From Clostridia bacterium (lineage in GTDB: Bacteria > Bacillota > Clostridia > Oscillospirales > Acutalibacteraceae), in the NCBI GenBank assembly GCA_017517665.1, contig JAFWYP010000007.1, forward strand, positions 26,615-90,614: a stretch of DNA of 64,000 nucleotides, in the 5' to 3' direction. Shown one piece after another: positions 20,386 through 29,100 of the stretch (position 1 is its first letter; each line of letters opens with the position of its first letter). The notes under the pieces are model-generated. The model made no database searches, had not been told where the DNA came from, and saw only the letters and a list, made by a program, of their open reading frames with translations. The position numbers and the translations under genes were made by a program.

Positions 20386-20414
20386 TTGCTTTTTTTGCCG
20401 ATAAAAGCGATAAT
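20386..20414 (+). promoter_or_regulatory. Sigma-A-type promoter for the PAP2 gene
   Basis: TTGCTT and GATAAT are separated by 17 bases, with the expected start about 25 bases ahead of the PAP2 ribosome site. Confidence 0.5.
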
Positions 20415-20444
20415 ATATAAAAACTTTAAGAAAGGAAGATTTTT

Positions 20445-21167
20445 TTGGAAGCTATACTTAATTTTGACCTTGCCATTTTTGAGTTCTTCGAGAAATTCGT
20501 AAGAATGGATTGGCTTACACCTATCATGAAAATCATCACAACACTCGGTGATGACGGCATTTTCTTCATTATTCTCGGTGTTGTTATGCTGTTCTTCAAA
20601 AAGACAAGAAAAGCAGGTCTTGTATGTCTCGGCTCGCTTCTTGTTATGACTCTTCTCAACAATGAGCTTATCAAACCCATCATGGAACGTCCCCGTCCCT
20701 ATAACCTCACAATTCTTCCTCAGGCTGCGCAGAAGGCTTTTGAAGAATACGGCAGAGAATATGACTGGGTCGGTCTTTTCGGTAAGATTGACTGGACTAT
20801 CGACAGATTCCCCGGCTTCGCAGAAAAGTGGAACGCAGGCTATGTATGGCCCGATATCGTTGAATATATGAGCTCAAAATCGCTCTCATTCCCCTCAGGT
20901 CACACCTCATCCGCATTTACATTTGCAATGGCAATCACAATGGTTCTCAAGAAGAAGAGGGTTGCAATTCCTGCATTCATTTTTGCATTCCTCATGGGTG
21001 TCTCAAGAATATATGTCGGTGTGCATTATCCCACAGATGTTATCGTCGGTGCAGTTGTAGGTATTATCTACGCTCTTATCGGTTTCGCTATCTTTGCAAA
21101 GCTTTATGATGCTGTTTATCCCAAAATCGAAAACGCTATCAAAAATAAAAAGGCAAAGAAAGCATAA
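20445..21167 (+). CDS. PAP2 family membrane phosphatase
   Basis: A 240-residue integral membrane protein with the three PAP2 active-site motifs: KPIMERPRP (motif 1), SFPSGHTSSAF (motif 2, catalytic His) and SRIYVGVHYPTDVIVG (motif 3). Such enzymes dephosphorylate undecaprenyl pyrophosphate or phosphatidic acid-like lipids. It starts with TTG at 20445, six bases after AAAGGAAG. The last 12 residues are Lys-rich and cytoplasmic. Confidence 0.93.
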   Translation: MEAILNFDLAIFEFFEKFVRMDWLTPIMKIITTLGDDGIFFIILGVVMLFFKKTRKAGLVCLGSLLVMTLLNNELIKPIMERPRPYNLTILPQAAQKAFEEYGREYDWVGLFGKIDWTIDRFPGFAEKWNAGYVWPDIVEYMSSKSLSFPSGHTSSAFTFAMAITMVLKKKRVAIPAFIFAFLMGVSRIYVGVHYPTDVIVGAVVGIIYALIGFAIFAKLYDAVYPKIENAIKNKKAKKA

Positions 21168-21188
21168 TCAAACATAATTCAGGTTCAA

Positions 21189-21236
21189 AACAGCAGGAAA
21201 TCCGGATTTCAATCTGTATTTTCTGCTGTTTTTTTA
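21189..21236 (+). terminator. Terminator after PAP2 gene
   Basis: Arms AACAGCAGGAAAT (21189-21201) and ATTTTCTGCTGTT (21218-21230) pair with one G-T wobble and are followed by a run of T. Confidence 0.85.
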
Positions 21237-21285
21237 TATCCTTGAAAAAATAATAAAAAAATTTCAAAAAATTTTAATTTTGGTG

Positions 21286-21314
21286 TTGATTTTTCCGGAT
21301 GAATGTGATAATAT
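21286..21314 (+). promoter_or_regulatory. Promoter of tRNA-Arg
   Basis: TTGATT and TAATAT are spaced by 17 bases, about 40 bases ahead of the tRNA 5' end. Confidence 0.55.
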
Positions 21315-21352
21315 ACTTTGGCAGTCGGAAAGAGACCGCAAATTAAATATAT

Positions 21353-21429
21353 GCGCTGCTAGCTCAGCTGGATAGAGTGTTTGGCTACGAACCAAAAGGT
21401 CAGGGGTTCGAATCCCTTGCAGCGCGCCA
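21353..21429 (+). tRNA. tRNA-Arg (anticodon ACG)
   Basis: A full cloverleaf: acceptor GCGCTGC pairs with GCAGCGC (21419-21425). The anticodon stem TTTGG/CCAAA encloses the loop CTACGAA with anticodon ACG, the T arm has AGGGG-TTCGAAT-CCCTT, and CCA is encoded at 21427-21429. The 3' part from the anticodon loop onward is the insertion target of the mobile element and is repeated exactly at 30678-30723. The gene remains intact because the left junction restores the same bases. Confidence 0.97.
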
Positions 21430-21430
21430 T
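21385..21430 (+). repeat. attL core (46-bp direct repeat, tRNA-Arg 3' end)
   Basis: This 46-bp stretch, from the anticodon loop to one base past CCA, is identical to 30678-30723. Bases outside the match differ on both sides, so the limits are sharp. Integration by a tyrosine recombinase at a tRNA 3' end gives exactly this arrangement. Confidence 0.93.
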
Positions 21431-21431
21431 A

Positions 21432-21470
21432 CCGAAACTCCTTGTATATCAAGGAGTTTCGGCTTTTTTA
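21432..21470 (+). terminator. Element-borne terminator just past attL
   Basis: A perfect 13-bp stem, CCGAAACTCCTTG and CAAGGAGTTTCGG with a 5-base loop, is followed by CTTTTTTAT. It begins two bases after the att core, so it replaces the terminator of the tRNA gene that was displaced to the far end (30726-30769). Confidence 0.9.
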
Positions 21471-21503
21471 TGCCCTTTGTGAAAAGTCTGAAAAACGCTG
21501 TTT

Positions 21504-21523
21504 TTCTAACAAAATTCTAACAA
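21504..21523 (+). repeat. Probable integrase arm sites, left end
   Basis: TTCTAACAAAATTCTAACAA holds two copies of TTCTAACA with an 11-bp period. The same 20 bases occur at 30515-30534 near the right end. They lie 73 bp inside attL. Confidence 0.6.
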
Positions 21524-21542
21524 GAGGTGTTTCAGACTCAAG

Positions 21543-22715
21543 CTACACAACGTTTTTGAAGCCTATGGAATTTCCGATAGTGTTGCCGAGATCCTTTTTT
21601 CTCTTCATATCAAGGTGACCGTAAAACTTGGCGGTGATGTTTACATCGGAATGCCCGAGCCATTCAGAAACGTCATAAAGCTCACGACCCTCAGACAAAA
21701 GCAGGGCTGCGCAGCTATGACGCAAATCGTGAAATCTGATACGTTTCAAATCATTCTTTTTCAAAAGCTTCTTGAAATGTTTTGAAATATAGTCAGGGTC
21801 ATACAGTTTGCCGTTCGGCCATTTGAAGATATAATCGTTTTCAATATAGTCTTTACCGCAAGCGATTCTTTCTTCTTCTTCGCGGACTTTGAGCCATTTG
21901 AAGAATGCAATCATATCATCTGACAGTGGGTATGTTCTGTTGCTTGCATCGGTTTTGGTTGAATCCTTTGCAACAACCTTGTTGTTATACATCACAACCG
22001 TGTGTCTGACAATAAGCATTTTGTTTTCGAAGTCTATCGCATCCCAGCGAAGTCCGAGCACTTCGCTTCTGCGCATTCCGAAATAAATTGTCGCATAAAT
22101 CAGATGAAAGATTCTGTCGTCTTTAATCGCTTCCCAAACCTTCTGAACTTCTTCTGCACTGTAGAAATTAACCTTTTCGTGAGTAAGTGTCGGAAGTTTC
22201 ACGAATTCCAGACAATCGTCATAAATGATTTTCTGTTTTCTTGCCAGATTAAAAATCAACTTAAAAACAGTCATATGGCTTTTGAGTGTTTTGGGAGAAA
22301 GTCCTTCGCCGGTTATTTTGTTCCCGGATACCTTCTTCTCATCAATGTATTTCTGTATTGTTTCAAACGTAACCTCGTTCACCTTTATTTTGTGTTCTTC
22401 AAAATATGGAATGATATGAACTTTTACAATGCTTTCATAACCGCCATACGTGATTATATCAACTTCGTTTTTATACTCGTTGAGCCATTTCTGTGCCAAT
22501 TCATCAAGCGTAATGTCGGAAGGAACAAGCTTACTTTTTAATTCGTATTCCCTTTCGATCTCCTTTCTTTTTTCTTCGGCTTTTCTTTTGTTACCTTTGA
22601 TTTCAAGACCTGTTGCAATCCATTTGGGTTTTCTTTTACCGTTTTCGTCATAAGTGTCTACAACAATGTAATAGTGGTTGCCTTTGGTCTGTATTGTAGC
22701 GCCTATATAAATCAT
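21543..22715 (-). CDS. int: Tyrosine recombinase / integrase of the element
   Basis: A 390-residue integrase. The order is an N-terminal arm-binding part (IGATIQTKGNHYYIVVDTYD, like the AP2-type arm domain), a SAM-like core-binding domain from about 65 to 165, and a catalytic domain with the Arg of GMRRSEVLGLRW, HDLRHSCA, and GHSDVNITAKFYGH before the Tyr. It points toward attL, as usual. The ATG at 22715 directly touches the AAAGGAG site, which is unusually tight; no better start is seen, so translation may be regulated or use a nearby unusual codon. Confidence 0.93.
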   Translation of the reverse strand: MIYIGATIQTKGNHYYIVVDTYDENGKRKPKWIATGLEIKGNKRKAEEKRKEIEREYELKSKLVPSDITLDELAQKWLNEYKNEVDIITYGGYESIVKVHIIPYFEEHKIKVNEVTFETIQKYIDEKKVSGNKITGEGLSPKTLKSHMTVFKLIFNLARKQKIIYDDCLEFVKLPTLTHEKVNFYSAEEVQKVWEAIKDDRIFHLIYATIYFGMRRSEVLGLRWDAIDFENKMLIVRHTVVMYNNKVVAKDSTKTDASNRTYPLSDDMIAFFKWLKVREEEERIACGKDYIENDYIFKWPNGKLYDPDYISKHFKKLLKKNDLKRIRFHDLRHSCAALLLSEGRELYDVSEWLGHSDVNITAKFYGHLDMKRKKDLGNTIGNSIGFKNVV

Positions 22716-22722
22716 CTCCTTT

Positions 22723-23065
22723 GAGCGGTTTATACAACGCCGTCCTTTTGGCGGAGTGACTTGATCCGAACTCCATACGGTTTTGAAAGGCATATTTTCG
22801 CCACATCTGCGTTAAAAACCTTTGAAATAGCCCCGTATTCCTGCAGATTTTTGCCTTGCTGTGACAAAAATCTGCTCTTCCAAAACTGCGAAGCACCGAA
22901 AAGGTCGCAGTTTTGATTCAGCGGAGCGTTTCTTTTATGAAACCATACTGACGTATGGTGAAGAAAAAAACGCTTCGATGGGTCGGAAATACGACCTTTA
23001 CGGCGTATTTAGTTCAAATCAAGTCACTCTGACTTAAGAATAGCGCGCAAACCGCTCTGTATAAA
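22723..23065 (-). ncRNA. Candidate structured leader RNA ahead of the integrase
   Basis: No ORF fits this gap. On the minus strand, a 9-bp helix (23049-23057 with 22723-22731) and a 12-bp helix (23018-23029 with 22754-22765) close a region with three more hairpins: 22844-22874 (10 bp), 22881-22915 (10 bp) and 22924-22975, with a smaller one at 22981-22996. The 8 bases 23058-23065 can instead pair with 22729-22736, which overlaps the 9-bp arm, so the two closing helices exclude each other. The integrase ribosome site starts right after the 3' arm. The role as RNA is inferred; the repeats could also serve as DNA sites. Confidence 0.4.
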
Positions 23066-23086
23066 GTAAATTAATTGTGAATTTTC

Positions 23087-23115
23087 GGCTGAACGAAGAA
23101 AATCTCCGTTCAGCC
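23087..23115 (-). terminator. Hairpin after the excisionase-like gene
   Basis: Perfect 9-bp arms GGCTGAACG (23087-23095) and CGTTCAGCC (23107-23115) lie seven bases past the stop. The minus-strand tail is only moderately T-rich, so it may end some transcripts and let others run into the integrase leader. Confidence 0.55.
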
Positions 23116-23121
23116 ATTTTG

Positions 23122-23292
23122 TTATTTTGTGCCGAGTGAATCAATAAGTTTGCTTTTCACTACGCGGAGATTTTTGCCCACCTTAAGGACAAAAATCGTT
23201 CTGTTATTGATGAGCTTGTAAATGGTTTTTTCACAAACTCCGAGAAGCTCTGCCGTTTCCTTAACGGTCAGAAGTTCTTTTTCTTCAAACAT
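23122..23292 (-). CDS. xis: Excisionase-like helix-turn-helix protein
   Basis: A 56-residue protein with the MerR/Xis-type winged helix used by excisionases: LLTVKETAELLGVCEKTIY forms the helix-turn-helix, followed by a wing with VLKVGKNLRVVKSKL. In related elements such a protein bends the att ends and favours excision. The ATG at 23292 has a GAGG ribosome site. It lies between relaxase and integrase on the same strand. A simple regulator of the integrase gene is an alternative role. Confidence 0.85.
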   Translation of the reverse strand: MFEEKELLTVKETAELLGVCEKTIYKLINNRTIFVLKVGKNLRVVKSKLIDSLGTK

Positions 23293-23335
23293 CGGGTATA
23301 CCTCATAAAATTATTTTTTGAGGATTTTCTATCTG

Positions 23336-23350
23336 AACTCATAATGAGTT
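23336..23350 (-). promoter_or_regulatory. Palindromic operator-like site upstream of xis
   Basis: AACTCATAATGAGTT is a perfect 15-bp palindrome around a central A, 44 bases ahead of the xis start. A second inverted pair, CCTCA (23301-23305) and TGAGG (23319-23323), encloses the region that includes the ribosome site. Confidence 0.35.
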
Positions 23351-23442
23351 GTTTTCATTTTCATCCTGAGAAAGCGAGCTTTCGTTTAACTAAAACGGGT
23401 GAAATCAAATCGTTCCCGTATCCTCAGGTTTAGTGCGAAATT

Positions 23443-24504
23443 TTAAGGTTCATAATCAATGGATAACGGATCTTTTTTGCTATCGTATCCATCGTTTGGT
23501 GTGTTGTAATATGTTGTTTGATGATTGTGTGTTTCGCTGAATGCTTTTTCTTCAGCGATTTTTTCTTTAATAAGTGTTTCATATTTCTCAAACATAGGAT
23601 CGAATTCGTGATCAATGCTAACCTTTACAAAAGCATCATAAAAATCAATAGCATCATTTATGTATTTGCTTGTGTCTTTGGTTTCGGCAATTTTCTTTTC
23701 AATTTCTGCAATTTCTGTTTCATCTTTTGCTTTTTGTTTTAAAAGCAAACAATGTTCATTGCTCAAAGCTGTAATTTGTTTCTGAGCAGTGGCTTTCTGT
23801 GCTTCAAGTTCGGCAAGCTTTTGTGTCAAAATATATGCTTCTTTTTCAAGATGTTTCTTGCCTTTGCCTGCATCGGGATGATGAACCTCTATACCTCTCT
23901 GTCTGCAGAGATCATCAAGATAAGCTCTTTCTCTGTCAGTCCATTGAGTCAGTTCTGTCTCGCCGTATTTACCGTTTTTGTTTTGAAAACCCATTTCTTT
24001 AAGCGCCTTGGTATGAGAACACTGTATGCTCATACCACGTGAATTCTGAAAAGAGATTGGTATATAGTCTATATGACAATGTGGAGCTCCCCTCTCATCG
24101 TTATGGTAAAAAGCTCCAATCAGAATGAGATTGGGATTTCTCTTGCTCCATTCGTCAACAATCTGCTTACAAATTTCTTTACAAACACTGGCGGGCGGAT
24201 GGGTATCCTTGTCACCGATTGTTACAATGACTTCATAGCACGGATTCTGCTGCTTGGAATTTTTTACTTTTCGATAATAGTCATCAATGATACGGCGCGA
24301 ATCCGATTGACGGGCATTATATTCTTTTACAGCTTCATCAAAGATTCTCTTGTAAGCCTTTCTGACATCTTCGTCAACCCACACTATATATTCGCCGTTG
24401 GGGTCAATGTGCTTTTCTTTTGCAACGCATTTGGGGTCACGACGATTGTGCCCTTGTGCAACTGCTGTGCCTTTATGAAATGTGGTCGTTATGGGGTTTG
24501 CCAT
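23443..24504 (-). CDS. mob: Mob_Pre-type relaxase (MOBV-like)
   Basis: A 353-residue protein. The metal site is YHNDERGAPHCHIDYIP near residues 137-153, the H-x-DE-x2-PH-x-H pattern of plasmid recombination/mobilization enzymes. The C-terminal third, from about 200, is a predicted coiled coil (KKHLEKEAYILTQKLAELE and following). It would nick oriT and pilot the DNA strand into a recipient. The ATG at 24504 has AAAGGAGA upstream; the frame remains open 18 codons further without a ribosome site. Confidence 0.9.
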   Translation of the reverse strand: MANPITTTFHKGTAVAQGHNRRDPKCVAKEKHIDPNGEYIVWVDEDVRKAYKRIFDEAVKEYNARQSDSRRIIDDYYRKVKNSKQQNPCYEVIVTIGDKDTHPPASVCKEICKQIVDEWSKRNPNLILIGAFYHNDERGAPHCHIDYIPISFQNSRGMSIQCSHTKALKEMGFQNKNGKYGETELTQWTDRERAYLDDLCRQRGIEVHHPDAGKGKKHLEKEAYILTQKLAELEAQKATAQKQITALSNEHCLLLKQKAKDETEIAEIEKKIAETKDTSKYINDAIDFYDAFVKVSIDHEFDPMFEKYETLIKEKIAEEKAFSETHNHQTTYYNTPNDGYDSKKDPLSIDYEP

Positions 24505-24573
24505 GGGTTCTCCTTTCTTTGATTTGCCTGCAATGCAATCGTTTTTCTTCGCTTGCATTGTTTGAGGTTTTGA

Positions 24574-24643
24574 TTTCTTATGCCGAAAAACATAGCATAA
24601 GAAATGTTATCGCTCTGTCTGATTAATTGTTCAGACCGATAAC
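24574..24643 (-). other. Candidate oriT (two inverted repeats upstream of relaxase)
   Basis: Two hairpins lie side by side 70 bp before the relaxase start: TTTCTTATGC/GCATAAGAAA (perfect 10 bp, 24574-24583 and 24595-24604) and GTTATCGCTCTG/CAGACCGATAAC (12 bp, one mismatch, 24606-24617 and 24632-24643). MOBV nick sites usually sit in such repeats just ahead of the gene. No known nick consensus was recognised. Confidence 0.45.
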
Positions 24644-24650
24644 TGTAAAA

Positions 24651-24954
24651 CCTCCGGCACAATGCTTCGCTCAGAAGCACTCTTGCGTTTGCACGTCAAA
24701 TCAATAACTCAATAGTGGTTGCGCGCAGCACAACCCCATTTCGCTCCTTATGCCGGAGGGCAGAGGCTGTCTGCGGACACCCTGACGCCGACTGATATTC
24801 AGACTCAGAATTATCTGTCGGCTATAAAAATCTCGTTTTATACGCTCAAGCGGGAATAGCGAAAAACTCGATTTCTGCAAAAACTCAGCCTGACCTCCCC
24901 TGCGTTTTTGCAGAACACTTTTGCTTTGAAAAGCGGAAATTCAAAAAGTGTTCT
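24651..24954. repeat. Hairpin-rich non-coding block, possible transfer or replication origin
   Basis: No convincing gene. A 9-bp long-range pair (24651-24659 with 24751-24759) is followed by GCCGAC/GTCGGC (24787, 24817), a perfect 12-bp pair TTCTGCAAAAAC/GTTTTTGCAGAA (24873-24884, 24904-24915) and an 11-bp pair AGAACACTTTT/AAAAGTGTTCT (24912-24922, 24944-24954). The last two share four bases, so only one can form at a time. Confidence 0.45.
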
Positions 24955-25111
24955 TTGCTAAAGTATGTCACATTACCTACCCTCTAAAAATTCAAGGTTG
25001 ATTTTCGGGTGTGAATGTACTCATGAAATTAACTTTTATCAGATGAAAAAAGATAGCAAAAACCTCCGAAGTGTTAAGATTAAATCAAAACATTTCGGAG
25101 GGTTGTTGAAT

Positions 25112-25213
25112 ATGTACAAATTACAGGGTGAAAATTTGACTTGCAGAGCATGTGCCTGCGGTAGACTTTTACAAGTCAAAGTGCTATACTATAATTATAA
25201 ACAAGAAAAATGA
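25112..25213 (+). CDS. Possible 33-residue Cys-containing peptide
   Basis: A short ORF with a good CGGAGGG site eight bases before its ATG. The peptide starts MYKLQGENL and has three Cys in LTCRACACGR. The ribosome site is one arm of an 8-bp inverted repeat (25063-25070 with 25094-25101). The 3' half of the ORF also contains the promoter assigned to the SIR2 gene, so it may be a leader or not translated at all. Confidence 0.3.
   Translation: MYKLQGENLTCRACACGRLLQVKVLYYNYKQEK
25168..25195 (+). promoter_or_regulatory. Promoter of the SIR2 - LRR cargo genes
   Basis: TTTACA and TATAAT are separated by 16 bases. GACTT-TTAC-AAGTC forms a small inverted repeat across the -35 box, a possible operator. 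The predicted start is about 50 bases ahead of the SIR2 ATG. Confidence 0.6.
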
Positions 25214-25254
25214 TTGTTAAATAAAGTCTACTTTTTTTAACAGGATGTGATTTA

Positions 25255-26152
25255 ATGCAGGATGTTTTGTTTCTCGGTAACGGGATAAACAGAGCGTTTA
25301 ACGGCGATTCGTGGAATAATCTTGTTGAGAAGATTTCCAAGGAATATGATCAAGCCTGACCGCTGATGACGTTGAACACTTGCCGTTTCCGATGAAGGTT
25401 GTTGCTTTGTCAGGTGACAGAGTTGACAAGGCTATGCAATTTATATCGAAGGATATGAATTTTGTTAATTCTGACAGGCAGTCTGAATTGATAAGACGAA
25501 TCTTTGATTTGCCGATTGAGAATATTATAACGGCGAATTACACTTTTGAACTTGAACAGATATCGGGAATCAAACCATCTCTTTACAGTTACAGAAAGAT
25601 TCGCAAATTTACCAAAGGCTGTAAGGGCAAAGAAGATAAATTCGGTTTGTTCAGATATTATCAGCCTGAGAATTCCGATAAGAAGATATGGCATATTCAC
25701 GGCGACATAACAGCTCCGTCAACGGTAATAATGGGCAATTATTATTACGGAAAGTTGCTCAGCGAAATTCAGACATATACATCAGGGTTTATCAAACGAT
25801 ATAAAACGTTAAAAAACAAGGTTTGGAAATAACGGAACAAAGCTGGGTTGATTCGTTTCTGGCGAAGAACGTGCATATTCTCGGATTCGGGCTTGATTTA
25901 AGTGAAGCTGATATCTGGTGGCTGATTTGCTGCAAAAAGCGAAACTTTCCTGATACGAAAATATATTTTTATGTTCCGAAGGATAAAAAACATCCGCTCG
26001 GCAAGGCAAAAGAGGCTTTGCTTCGGTCATATAACGTTGTTATCGTTGACGATATTCCTTTTGATGGGGAATATGAACGTTTTTATCATAAAGCAATAGA
26101 AAGAATAGAATCTGAAATTCAGAACGGAGGAAAAACAAATGAAAATGTTTAA
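25255..26152 (+). pseudogene. SIR2-family protein, interrupted by two frameshifts
   Basis: Three reading frames together give one SIR2-like protein: LFLGNGINRAFNGDSWNNL at the start (frame stops at 25359), then LPFPMKVVALSG with IITANYTFELEQ and IWHIHGDI (to 25832), then SWVDSFLAKNVHILGFGLDL with DIWWLICCKKR (to 26152). Adding one A near 25353 (CAAGCC to CAAAGCC) and one near 25817 (ACAAGG to ACAAAGG) yields a continuous 299-residue ORF. These motifs define the bacterial SIR2_2-type NAD-binding fold; several relatives are NADases in anti-phage defence, but this branch is uncharacterised. Whether the breaks are real or sequencing errors in short A runs is open. Confidence 0.8.
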
Positions 26153-29100
26153 GAAGATTCTTGCGACAGTTTTGTGTGTTATCATGGTGTTCGGTTCGGC
26201 GCCGCTTTCGGGATTGGTTGGGCTTGACTTGCCCGAATTCAATCTCTTTACACCCAAGGCTTCTGCGGCAACTTACAGCGGTACTTGCGGTGATAATCTT
26301 ACATGGACTCTTGATACGAATACAGGTCGACTTATTATAAATGGTTCAGGTGAAATGTATGATTGGATATCGGGTTCATCCGTTCCGTGGTATTCATATC
26401 GGTCATATATCGAAAAAGTAAGAATCAGTAACAGCGTAACAAGCATAGGCGAATATGCGTTCTACGACTGCTCTGGTCTCACAAGCATAACAATTCCCGA
26501 CAGCGTAACAAGCATAGGCAAATATGCGTTCTACTACTGCTCTGGTCTCTCAAGAATAACAATCCCAGACGGCGTAACAAGCATAGGCGTTTCTGCGTTC
26601 TATGGATGCACCAAACTCACAAGCATAACAATTCCCGACGGCGTAACAAGCATAGGCGGTTCTGCGTTCTGGGACTGCTATGGTCTCACAAGCATAACAA
26701 TTCCCGACAGTGTAACAAGCATAGGCGGTTCTGCGTTCTATGGATGCACCAAACTCACAAGCATAACAATTCCCGACAGTGTAACAAGCATAGGTTATCG
26801 TGCGTTCTTCAGATGCACCGGTCTCACAAGAATAACAATCGGTAGTGGCGTAACAAGCATTGGCGAAAGAGCGTTCTATGGATGCACCGGTCTCACAAGC
26901 ATAACAATTCCCGACAGTGTAACAAGCATAGGTTATCTTGCGTTCTCAAATTGCGACAGTTTGGAAAAAATATATTATGCAGGGACGCCCGAACAATGGG
27001 AAGCTATTTCTGTTGGTGAAAATAATGACAGTTTGCCGAATATAATTATTTTTGAGTGCAACTCAGAAAGACCTTATTACCAAAAAGGAAGATGTGGCGA
27101 AAATCTTGAATGGATTTTATATGCTGATGGCGAACTTGTAATCAATGGTACAGGTGGTATGAAAGATTGGTCTTCAAAGACAAGTACTCCTTGGTATAAG
27201 TGGATCTCACAAATAAAATCTGTAAGTGTTGACAATGGTGTAACAAGCATAGGTAAATATGCGTTCGATGGTTGCACCGATCTCACGAGCATAACAATTC
27301 CCGACAGCGTAACAAGCATAGGCGAATCTGCGTTCTATGGATGCACCGGTCTCAAAGATGTTTATTATAACGGAAGCGGCAGGGACTGGGAGAAAATTGA
27401 AATTAGGAGTAATAATTCTCTATTAAGCCAAGCAACAAAACATTATACATATTATTATATTACTTGGATTACAGCCAGTGAAGCAATCGAGGAAAAGGTT
27501 AAGGTTGGTGATCGCATAATTCTGCCTGCCGAGCCTCAAAAAGAAGGATATTCCTTTGTCGGCTGGGATAAGGTTGTTCCTGAAACGATGCCTGCAAACA
27601 ATCTTGAATTTGTTGCGGAATGGTCGATTAATTCTCATACTGTAACTTGGATTGTTGATGGAAATGAAACTGTTGATACATACAATTACGGCGACACAAT
27701 CGTTAAACCTGCTGATCCCGAGAAGGTTGGTTATACATTCACAGATTGGGGTGCTGAAATTTCCACAACAGTTCCGGATGAAGATTTAGTATTCACTGCA
27801 ACGTGGCAGGCGAAGGAATACAATGTAACATGGAATGTTGATGGCGAAATATCAACAGATACTTATTATTTTGATGATGCAATCACTGCTCCCACTCCTG
27901 AAAAAGACGGATATTTCTTCATCGGTTGGGATAAAGTTGTTCCCGATACAATGCCTGCAGAATCTCTTGAGTTTGTTGCTCAATGGAGCAAGGTTGAATA
28001 TGAATTTGAGTTTGATGGAAATGGCATAATTATCACAGCGGCAAAGGACGCAAGCGGTGACATTGAAATACCTGCAATAATCAACGGCTATCCTGTAATT
28101 GCTATTGATGAATGTGCGTTTGCAGGTAGTGATATCACAAGCGTTACAATTTTCGAAGGTGTTGAGTCAATCGGTTTGTTTGCTTTTGCTTACTGTGATA
28201 AGCTTGAAACAGTAAACATCCCCTCAAGCGTAACCGAAATAGATTATGGTGCATTCTCGGGTTGCTCAAATATTGAAACAATCAATATTTCCGCTGATAA
28301 CAACAACTTCGTAACAGATGAATACGGCGTTGTTTATACAGAGGGATTCATTGAACTTGTTTATGCTCCTGCAAAATCTGTGGGCGAAGCGTATGCTATG
28401 CGCTCAACTGCAACTTATATCTATCCGTTCGCATTCTCGGATTGCTCTGATTTTGCTCTCACAATTTCAGATAATCTTTCTGACGAGGATGCAGATGAAT
28501 TCCTGCTTTATATTTCTGTAAATGAGTTTATTACAAACGACAGCTGCATTAATTTCAAAGCGGTTGACGGAGTGCTTTATAACAAGGCGGTAACAAAACT
28601 TTATAAATATCCGGTTGACAACAAGCGTGAATTCTATGCTCTTCCGAGCAGCGTAACAACAATTGCTGATGCAACTGCTTTTGTTTGCGTAGATACGGCA
28701 TTTTATCTTTTTGTTGATGAAGACATTATTATAGCAGGTGTCGATGAGATTTTCAAAACACCTGAAAATCTTACTCTTCATATTGATTACGCAAGCGAAT
28801 TTACAGTTGATCATTTTACTATGACACTTTTGGGCCCTGCTCACGTTTGTGTAGGTGATATCACAAAAGCGGATGCTGACGCACTTAACGAAAATGCAGA
28901 GGAAATCATTGCTGAGCAGGAAGAAATTTGGGATGAGATTGAGCCTGAACTCACTCCCGGCACAGATGAATATGATTTCATGAAGGCTTATGTTTTGGGT
29001 TATATTGATATGATAACCAACTATGTTGATTGCGAAAACAATCATACCCGCCTTCACAAATATGCGGCAGTTGTTGAAAAAGATGAAGGCAACTGCACAA

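Noticed and set aside
21264-21452. Minus-strand ORF over the tRNA-Arg gene
   Set aside because: It is the reverse translation of the tRNA (the familiar GIRTPDLLVRSQ shadow); the same applies to 30470-30736 over attR.
22752-22763. CGGAGTGACTTG shared with the hairpin at 39882
   Set aside because: A single 12-base match between unrelated places is not enough to call a repeat family.
26430-26985. Regular 69-bp repeats considered as a CRISPR array
   Set aside because: There are no unique spacers; the period is coding (23 residues) and in frame with an LRR protein.
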